A DNA stretch of 32,462 nucleotides from Verrucomicrobiales bacterium (GTDB lineage: Bacteria; Verrucomicrobiota; Verrucomicrobiia; Verrucomicrobiales; V1-33), in assembly GCA_018003315.1 (NCBI GenBank), contig JAGNEJ010000058.1:1-32462 (forward strand). The letters run 5' to 3'. Each line of letters begins with the position of its first letter. Within the stretch, counting starts at the first letter, position 1. The translations under genes and the position numbers were made by a program. The notes under the pieces were generated by a model. That model was not told the DNA's origin, made no database searches, and worked only from the letters and a program-made list of their open reading frames with translations. This document shows, piece by piece, positions 23,147-30,100 of this stretch.

Positions 23147-23890
23147 TCAGTGGCGGATGTCCACCGGTTTATAGCCGCCCTTGGATTTGAAATAGACGAG
23201 CAGGACCAGGTAAAAGGCGAGCATCAGCACTGGCAGCACGGCGATGACGGCCAGGGTGCTTTTCTGGGTGTCGTCCTTGATGGAGGCGAACTGTTTCTGA
23301 TCCGTCTCGGGCGTATTGCCTCAGCAAAAAATGACACCGGAGGGTGGCGTTAGGTAGGGGGGCGTTGCCTCACATTCGATGACACCGGTGGCTTTCGAAA
23401 GGAAGACCAAGCCCGCCGCCGCCACGGCGGCGCTGAGGGCCAGCAGCCCCAGGGGCGAAAGGCGGTGGACAATGGGTCCGGCAAAGAAACGCAGGACCAT
23501 CATGATCAGCGAGGTGTAAACCAGCAGGTGGCCTCCGCCCAGGTGTTCATTGATCGCCTTCATTTGTGATTCCATGAGGGAACTGATGGCCCCGTCGGTT
23601 CCGAGTTCCGTGGTGGCCAGCGGCAGCATGATGAGCATGAGGAAAACAAACAGCGGTTGGCCCAACGAGCGGGTGAAGAGCAGGAAGAGCACCGCAGCCA
23701 CGCCTCCGGCGATCACGCTGGGAACATCCAGGCAGCCGAGCAGGATTTTGTCGCTACCGGGAACCTCAAACACGCGGCTCAATTCACGGGCAATGAAGCC
23801 AAAGATGACAAAGGCCCCGATGGCACCGACTTCACCCAGCATGTCCTTGTAGCTGACGCCGGCGGCCACGCGTTCATTGACGGGCCGTTT
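23147..23890 (-). pseudogene. MFS transporter remnant (N-terminal half and an internal segment lost)
   Basis: The minus strand encodes NERVAAGVSYKDMLGEVGAIGAFVIFGF ... FVFLMLIMLPLATTELGTDG ... LLVYTSLIMMVLRFFAGPIVHRLSPLGLLALSA, a typical second half of a major facilitator transporter. There is no start codon with a normal N-terminus: similarity begins abruptly at about 23890. After SKATGV (about 23380) the frame enters a short repeat, reaches SGVIFC and a TGA at 23321-23323. It then continues in the same frame with GNTPETDQKQFASIKDDTQKSTLAVIAVLPVLMLAFYLVLLVYFKSKGGY, a normal MFS C-terminal helix and tail ending at 23147. The intervening helices that should follow GVIF are absent. The gene therefore carries a 5' truncation and an internal deletion with a stop at the joint. 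Confidence 0.8.
23308..23392. repeat. Imperfect direct repeat, 48-bp period, at the MFS deletion joint
   Basis: On the minus strand two copies of CCGGTGTCAT, each followed after 6-7 bases by TGAGGCAA and a CGCCC word, lie 48 bp apart: GACACCGG at 23333-23340 and 23381-23388 on the + strand. The copy at 23308-23342 flows into the MFS C-terminal exon-like segment, and the other into the upstream MFS segment. The repeat coincides with the missing portion of the transporter. Confidence 0.6.
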
Positions 23891-24008
23891 GCCGCAAACT
23901 ATCCGGCCGCCGCAGTCCCTGGTCCGGGCAGGTGTCGTTTTCCCTTGCCGGGGCATGGCGGCAACCCTATCGAAGTGCGATGAATCCATTCCTTTCCCTG
24001 CCTGTCTG

Positions 24009-25673
24009 ATGCGGTTTCTCCCCTCATTGCTGCTGGTGCTCCTGTTCTGGAGTGCCATCTACCTGCCCGGGTTGGGCGATGCCGAACTCAAGGGCGAGGA
24101 AGGACGGCGCATCCTGCCGGCGCGGGAAATGCTGCGCCGCGGAGACTATCTGCTGCCCTATTCGGAAGGCCGCCCCTATCACCGCAAGCCGCCCGGCATC
24201 AACTGGGCGATCGCTGCCAGTTTCACACTCACCGGAAGCCAGAGTGAATGGTCGGCCCGGCTGCCCTCGGTCCTGGCGGTGCTGGCCCTGGCGGTGACCG
24301 GACTGTGGGCTGGCAGGCGGCTGCTGGGGCCGGAATGGGGGCTGGCGCTGGGGCTGGCTTGCCTGGCGAACCTGGGCATGATCGAAAAGGGAAGGCTCGC
24401 GGAGATCGAAGCCCTCTACGTCTCGCTGGCTGGCATGGGGTTGTTCCTCTGGGCCGCGTGGTGGGTGGAGGGGAAAAGCTCTTGGCTAGTGTGGCTGCCT
24501 GCGGCGGTTCCGTTTGCGCTGGCCAACCTGGTGAAGGGTCCGGTCTTCATGGCGTTTGTCTGTCCGGTCATGGTCCTGACGCTGTGGCGGGCGAAACGCC
24601 TGCGGGAACTGCTGCATCCGGCGGCATGGTTGAGTTTGGCGGCAGCGCTGGGACCGATGATTGCCTGGGGGATGATGATCCAGGGTCACATGGCGGAATT
24701 GAGTTCCGGCCTGGTGCTGGACGATGACGACGCACCCGTGGCGGACCGGACCGCTCAGGAGGTCTGGTGGCAGCAGATCGCCGGGCGGCTCAGCTACGCC
24801 AGCATCGACTGGGGAGACTGGCTGGCGCTGCCGTTCCGCAGTGCGCTGCTGTTCGCGCCCTGGCTGGTGCTGGCCCTGGTGCTGTGGGTTCGTTTGCGCA
24901 AGGCGCAGTCGGCGGCGACACCGGAGCGCATGGACGCCCTGTTCCGCGGGCTGGGCCTGGGATCGCTGCTCAGCGCTGCTTTGTTCTGTCTGCTGCCGGC
25001 CACGCGCTCCCGCTACCTGTTTCCCCTGCTGGCATCCGTCACCCTCTGGTCGGTGATGGTGGTCCGCCGTGCCACGCAAACTCCGGAATCTGCGGCACGC
25101 GTGTGGCGCATCTGGCGGTGGATCGTCGCCTTCCTCGGCACGGTGGCTGCGGGGGCCGGCCTCGCGCTGCCATGGATCCTGCACGGCGGCAATCCCTGGT
25201 GCTTTTTCCTGACAAATCTCGCCGTGGCTGCGGCGCTGCTGGCGTGGCTTGGCCTGGCATGGCGCGGCCGCCTGCCCGCGCCTATTTTTACCAGTACCGC
25301 CGGCGTGGCCGCGGCAGTGGCACTGGTGGCGGCGACCACGGTCCTGCCCTGGAGCCGGTCGGTGGACAACATCCGGCCCCTGGCGGCAACCCTCACCGCA
25401 CACGCCACGAAGCCGGGCATCATCGTCGCCATCAATCCGGGACCGCAGCCGTTTCTATATTACTTGGGAACCCGCTGCGTGGAGGCGGCAAAAATCACGG
25501 ACTTTCCAGAGGAAGTTGACTACATCCTCATTCGTCCGCGCGACTGGGCGGACGCGGACTGGCGGGACCGCCTGGAATGGCGCGGATTCCGCCGCATCGT
25601 AACCACGGTCAAGGATGCCCGCAGCAGCCCCCAACGGGAATATCTGCTGATAGACCGGCCGGATGACCCCTGA
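24009..25673 (+). CDS. ArnT/PMT-type membrane glycosyltransferase (GT39/GT83-like)
   Basis: The protein has 554 residues. It starts at MRFLPSLLLVLLFWSAIYLP, which is the first membrane helix; the frame open from 23877 runs back through the MFS remnant. The first outside loop DAELKGEEGRRILPAREMLRRGDYLLPYSEGRPYHRKPPGINW (residues 24-66) matches the conserved loop of polyprenyl-phosphate-sugar-dependent transferases such as ArnT, in which acidic residues bind metal and donor and KPP is typical. About eleven further hydrophobic segments follow, and the last about 100 residues form a soluble periplasmic domain. Such enzymes transfer a lipid-linked sugar to lipid A, proteins or other acceptors on the outer face of the inner membrane. 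The acceptor is unknown. It is likely expressed alone; hisG follows after 88 bp. Confidence 0.85.
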   Translation: MRFLPSLLLVLLFWSAIYLPGLGDAELKGEEGRRILPAREMLRRGDYLLPYSEGRPYHRKPPGINWAIAASFTLTGSQSEWSARLPSVLAVLALAVTGLWAGRRLLGPEWGLALGLACLANLGMIEKGRLAEIEALYVSLAGMGLFLWAAWWVEGKSSWLVWLPAAVPFALANLVKGPVFMAFVCPVMVLTLWRAKRLRELLHPAAWLSLAAALGPMIAWGMMIQGHMAELSSGLVLDDDDAPVADRTAQEVWWQQIAGRLSYASIDWGDWLALPFRSALLFAPWLVLALVLWVRLRKAQSAATPERMDALFRGLGLGSLLSAALFCLLPATRSRYLFPLLASVTLWSVMVVRRATQTPESAARVWRIWRWIVAFLGTVAAGAGLALPWILHGGNPWCFFLTNLAVAAALLAWLGLAWRGRLPAPIFTSTAGVAAAVALVAATTVLPWSRSVDNIRPLAATLTAHATKPGIIVAINPGPQPFLYYLGTRCVEAAKITDFPEEVDYILIRPRDWADADWRDRLEWRGFRRIVTTVKDARSSPQREYLLIDRPDDP

Positions 25674-25761
25674 TGGCCGCAACCCGGTTGCCGGTTGACA
25701 CCCTGCTGCTTTGCCCCACTGATACCCCTTCCCCGCGCCTTCCGCCGGTACGCTTTCCGCC

Positions 25762-26643
25762 ATGTCCAGCCCCCAGAAACTAAAACTTGGCCTGCCCAGC
25801 GGCAGCCTGCAGGAACCGACGCTTGCCCTCTTTGAGCGGGCGGGATTTTCCATTCAGGGCGTCTCCCGCAGCTACCGTCCGACGGTCGATGACTCCGATC
25901 TCGAAATCCGCCTGCTCCGCGCCCAGGAAATTGGACGCTATGTCAACCATGGCTTTCTCGACTGCGGGGTGACCGGGCGGGACTGGATCATCGAAAACGC
26001 CGCGGATGTGGAGTTTGTCTGTGAACTGCCCTACAGCAAGGCCACTCCCAGGCCGACCCGCTGGGTGCTGGTGGTGCCGGAGGATTCGCCTGTCCAGACC
26101 GTGCAGGACCTGCAGGGAAAACGCATCGCCGCAGAAGCCGTGGGACTAACCAAACAGTATCTGGCAAAACAGGGCGTCGAGGCAGAAGTGGAATTCAGCT
26201 GGGGCGCGACGGAAGTGAAAGTCCCGGAACTGGTGGATGCCATCGTGGACGTGACGGAAACGGGAAGCAGCCTGCGGGCCAACAAGCTGCGCATCGTGGA
26301 CACGCTCCTGGAAAGTTATCCCCAGTTCATCGCCAGCCATGCCGCCTGGGCCGATGACTGGAAGCGCAAAAAGATCGAGCGGATCGCCCTGCTGCTCAAT
26401 GGAGCCATCCAGGCCCGCGGCAAGGTGGTGTTGAAGCTCAATCTCCCTGCTTCCGGACTTTCTGCGCTGGTCACACACCTACCCTCACTGCGCCGCCCTA
26501 CCATTTCACCCTTGTCGGATCCGGACTGGGTCGCGGTGGAAACAGTGATCGACGAACGGATCGTCCGGGACATCATCCCCCGGTTGAAGGAACTCGGCGC
26601 GGAAGGAATCATCGAGTATTCCATCAACAAGCTGGTGTACTGA
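25762..26643 (+). CDS. hisG: ATP phosphoribosyltransferase, long form
   Basis: The protein has 293 residues and catalyses the first committed step of histidine synthesis, ATP plus PRPP to phosphoribosyl-ATP, in the cytoplasm. [15 protein letters not shown] (7-21) is the usual N-terminus, and CGVTGRDWI (68-76) belongs to the substrate-binding core. [18 protein letters not shown] (159-176) is the PRPP-binding signature. The C-terminal domain (about 213-293), with [10 protein letters not shown] and [27 protein letters not shown], is the ferredoxin-like regulatory domain of the long form, which binds histidine for feedback inhibition and does not need HisZ. Length and motifs are complete. No other his gene lies in the window. 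The ATG is preceded by CTTTCCGCC. Confidence 0.96.
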   Translation: MSSPQKLKLGLPSGSLQEPTLALFERAGFSIQGVSRSYRPTVDDSDLEIRLLRAQEIGRYVNHGFLDCGVTGRDWIIENAADVEFVCELPYSKATPRPTRWVLVVPEDSPVQTVQDLQGKRIAAEAVGLTKQYLAKQGVEAEVEFSWGATEVKVPELVDAIVDVTETGSSLRANKLRIVDTLLESYPQFIASHAAWADDWKRKKIERIALLLNGAIQARGKVVLKLNLPASGLSALVTHLPSLRRPTISPLSDPDWVAVETVIDERIVRDIIPRLKELGAEGIIEYSINKLVY

Positions 26644-26771
26644 GGACGCGTTCCCGGAGAGCGGCCCTTCCCCGGCATCCCCCCACTCTGCTTGTCGAGC
26701 CGTTGCGGGATGCCATTGGCAGTCGCCCCTGCCCATGCGCGGTCAGGGTGATCATGATCCCGGTGGTATCA
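26644..26771. other. Spacer downstream of hisG
   Basis: No gene and no clear intrinsic terminator (no stem followed by a T-run) was seen between the hisG stop and the inverted repeat that follows. Confidence 0.3.
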
Positions 26772-26966
26772 CAGCCGGCAGCCGGTGGTTGAGCGCGGCG
26801 ACGCCACCGGGAAACGAATCCCCTGGCCTTGGCCCAAGCCGGAGGCATGGCCGCGCATCCCGGTGCCGCAGCAGGGGTCTGCCATGCCTCCGGGATTGAG
26901 AAATAATTTGGGGCCATCGTTCCGGAGGTGTCGCTCGGTTCCCGCTCAACCACCGGCTTTCGGCTG
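26772..26966. repeat. Large imperfect inverted repeat
   Basis: The outer arms at 26772-26795 and 26943-26966 are complementary at 22 of 24 positions, including an uninterrupted 15-bp run (26781-26795 with 26943-26957). The inner arms CCGGAGGCATGGC (26839-26851) and GCCATGCCTCCGG (26881-26893) are a perfect 13-bp match around a 29-base loop. The sequence between outer and inner arms is partly alignable (GCGAC...CC...GG...ACGA), so the element probably derives from one long palindrome of about 195 bp. Its right end merges into dispersed-repeat copy B. It encodes no protein and looks like a non-autonomous REP/BIME-like or miniature inverted-repeat element. Confidence 0.75.
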
Positions 26967-27015
26967 GCAAGCCTCCGGCCTTATCCTGCCGCTCATTTTG
27001 AACGCGCATTGGAAT
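26948..27015. repeat. Dispersed hairpin repeat, copy B
   Basis: The 68 bases match copy A (12097-12164) at 57 of 68 positions without gaps. A hairpin GGCTT/AAGCC with a 9-base loop lies at 26955-26973. The copy overlaps the right arm of the large inverted repeat and sits about 165 bp before the start of the giant surface-protein gene. Confidence 0.8.
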
Positions 27016-27178
27016 CAGCAGATGGAAACAATGGGATGCGCGTGCATCTCGCGCTTGAGAAATTTTGCCGATTTCTGTTGCGGAGGACGCTGGCCATTTT
27101 GTAAAACACCGTCAACTCCGCTCGGACTGACGATGCCAATATTCAGCCGGAGGAACAGCATCAACCCGCACACCCCGC
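27016..27178. promoter_or_regulatory. Leader region of the giant surface-protein gene
   Basis: These 163 bases lie between repeat copy B and the ATG at 27179 and should contain the promoter. A GGAGGA word occurs at 27150-27155, but it is more than 20 bases from the start, too far for a ribosome binding site. No convincing -35/-10 pair is claimed. Confidence 0.3.
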
Positions 27179-30100
27179 ATGAAACGCTCCGCATTCTATC
27201 ACTGGATTCCCGTCCGTTTGACCGCGTTTGTCGCTCCGCTTCTCGCCGCTTCGCCGCAGGTGAGCCGCGCGCAGACATGGAACCAGGCACCCGGTGCCGC
27301 GGCGACCTACAGTTGGTCGCTGCCCTCCAATTGGACGGGCATCCTGCCCGATGCTCCCGGTGCCTTCGCCAATTTCGGCACGGTGAATCCCGCGGGCAAT
27401 GTCACCATCAATGTGGACGGCACCCGCACGGTGGGTTCCATGCTGGTGGGCGACATCAACGGCGCGCAGAGTTACAGCATCATCAGCGCGGGCACGGGAG
27501 GCGGCCTCATTTGGGACAATGGCGGGCTGACCGCGCAGTTGGACCTGCGGGCGAATGACAATGCGGGGGCCTTGATCAACACGTTCGGCCTCGGTGGTCT
27601 GGGGAACCCAGCCAATACGTTCGCACTGCCGATGGAATTGCGCAGCAGTCTGAACATCTCCACCAACACCACCTCGCAGCACGTTTTCCGCGGTCCCATT
27701 ACCGGCAGCGGGGCGCTCTCGTTTGACAGTTTTGGTGCCCACACCGTGGGGACGCAGAATCTCATCGGTCAGATTTCCCTCCAGGGGCTGAACCGCTACA
27801 CCGGCGGCACCACCATCGGGGAAGGGGTGCGGGTGGTTGTGGAAGGCGGTGTCGGCACGGGCACGGCGATGAGCTTCGGCACCGGCACCGTGACCGTGGA
27901 CAACGGCGGTCAGGCGTTGCTGTCCGGCGACCTCCGCGCCGACTACCGGAATGATTTTGTGCTCAGCGGCCTGGGCTGGAACGAGCCCACGCACGGGCAA
28001 CTGGGCGCATTGCGCTCGGATGCCAATGCCGTATTCACCGGGACCATCACCCTGGCAACGGATTCCCGCCTGGCCAGCAACCAGGGCGCAGGGGGAGTCG
28101 GCAGCATTCTCAATGGCGTCATCGGTGAATTTGGCGGTGGGCCGCCGCGCAGTCTGGAGTTTGGCCGGGCCGTGCCTCCCGGCGGCGCGGCCATGGCGGG
28201 CAGTTTCAATATCAACCACACCGCGGCCTACACGGGTGCGACCACCGTGAGCACCGGTACGCTGCGCATCGGGGCGGGCGACACCTTCGGCAGCATTGAC
28301 GCATCCAGCGGCGTCACCGTGGCTGCGGGTGCCAATTTGGCGTGGAACCGCCGGGATTTCGTAGCCCCCACCATCGCGATTAGCGGCGCAGGCAACTTTG
28401 CCCAGAACGGCATCGGTATATTGCTGCTCAACAACGGCGCGGGCTACCTCGGCACCACGACGGTCAATGGCCAGAGCAACACCTTCAATCAGCAGGGGGC
28501 CCTCGTCATCGGCAACGGCGGTGCAGTAACATACGCCCCCACCGGGAATGTTGCCCTGTCCGGCGGTGCAGACCTCATGCTCAATACCTCCAGCACCGTA
28601 CAGTTTGGCGGCGGTGGTACCGTGGGGGACCCCACTCTGCCAGTCACGCAAACGGTGGTGGGTGCTGGCAATACCAGTTCTTTCCTCATCCAACAAGGTA
28701 CGGGGACCACCATTCTCTCCGGCAGCAGTGACAACGGATCGAACAAGGCGATGGTGAATGGTGGCACCCTCATCCTCAACAAGCACACCACCGGCACCAG
28801 TCGCGCCCTGGGTGCCGGCAACGAACTTGGCCTGATCATTCGCGGCGGCACCGTGCAGTATGGTGCCGATGCCCACGGCGATCAGATTTACTCCCAGACC
28901 GATGTTGAAATCAACGGGGGGGTGCTGGACCTCAACGGAAAGTCCGACAGCTTCGACGTGCTCACCGGCGGCGGCGGCAACGTCACCGGCAGCGCCGGCA
29001 CGCTCACGCTCGGTGAGCACAACTCCACGGTGAACAACCGGCACGGTGCGCTGGGCACCGGCTTCATCCACAACGGCACCGGCACCTACCCGGCGAACTA
29101 TGGCGGGGCAATTGGGGGCGGGCTGGGTCTCACCAAAATCGGCACCGGAGCGCAGACCCTTTCCGGGACCAACACCTATACCGGCGCCACCACCATCAAT
29201 GGCGGCACCCTCGTCATCAACGGGAGCACCGCCGCGGGCGGAGTGGTGGACGTGAATGCCGCCACGCTCTCAGGCATGGGCAGCGTGGGCACGGTGAACA
29301 TGAACAACGCCGCCACCAGCATCCGTCCCGGGGCTGACGCCGGGGACATGACCATCGGCACGCTCACCGCGGCCAATATCAATGTGGTCACCGGCGGCGA
29401 CTACCGCGCCACTGTCAACGGAAGCGTCAGCGACCTGTTGAACATCACCGGAAACATCGCTCTCAACGCCGCCTCCACCGTCACGCCGGTCTTCGCCTCC
29501 GCCCCCGTCGCCGGCAGCAATGTCCTCGTGCAGTTCGCCACGGCCAGTGGCGTCTTTATTCCCACGCTGAATGCCCCGGCCGCCAACTCCACCCGCAACA
29601 CCTACGCCCTGACGCCCGGAGCCAACACCCTGAGCCTCGACATCACCGGTGCCAACCAGAACAAGACTTGGGTGGGCAACACCGGCACTTGGAGCATCGG
29701 CCTGCTGGCTGGCACCAACAACTGGTCCACCGGCGGCGGCGACAACGAGTTCGGCAACTTCGACGCCACCCGCTTTGACGACACCGGCATCACGAAAGCC
29801 GTCACCGTCCCTGCCGGAGCCATCTCCGCCATCATCATGAACAACAGCGGAGCGGGACTCGGCCAGCGGTTCAACACCCAGACCGCCTTCGCCAACGACT
29901 ACACCTTCACCGGCGGGGCCATCGTCGGCTACAGCAGCGTCGCCAAGACGGGCAGCGGCGTCTTTGTGCTAAACTCGGCCGGCAACACCTTCGAGGGTGC
30001 GGTTAGCATCAACGACGGCATCCTCCGCACCGGCAACAACACCGCGCTGGGCACCGGCACCGGGCAGACTTTTGTCAGCGGCACCGGCACGCTCGATTTC

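Noticed and set aside
23321-23323. In-frame TGA in the MFS remnant as a selenocysteine codon
   Set aside because: The codon sits at a deletion joint with missing helices, no hairpin resembling a SECIS was seen after it, and the N-terminal half is also missing; decay explains it better.
27161-29071. 636-codon open frame on the minus strand
   Set aside because: It lies wholly opposite the beta-strand-repeat gene, has no recognisable domain, and its Gly/Ala/Val/Arg/Asp composition is that of a reverse-strand shadow of repetitive GC-rich coding sequence.
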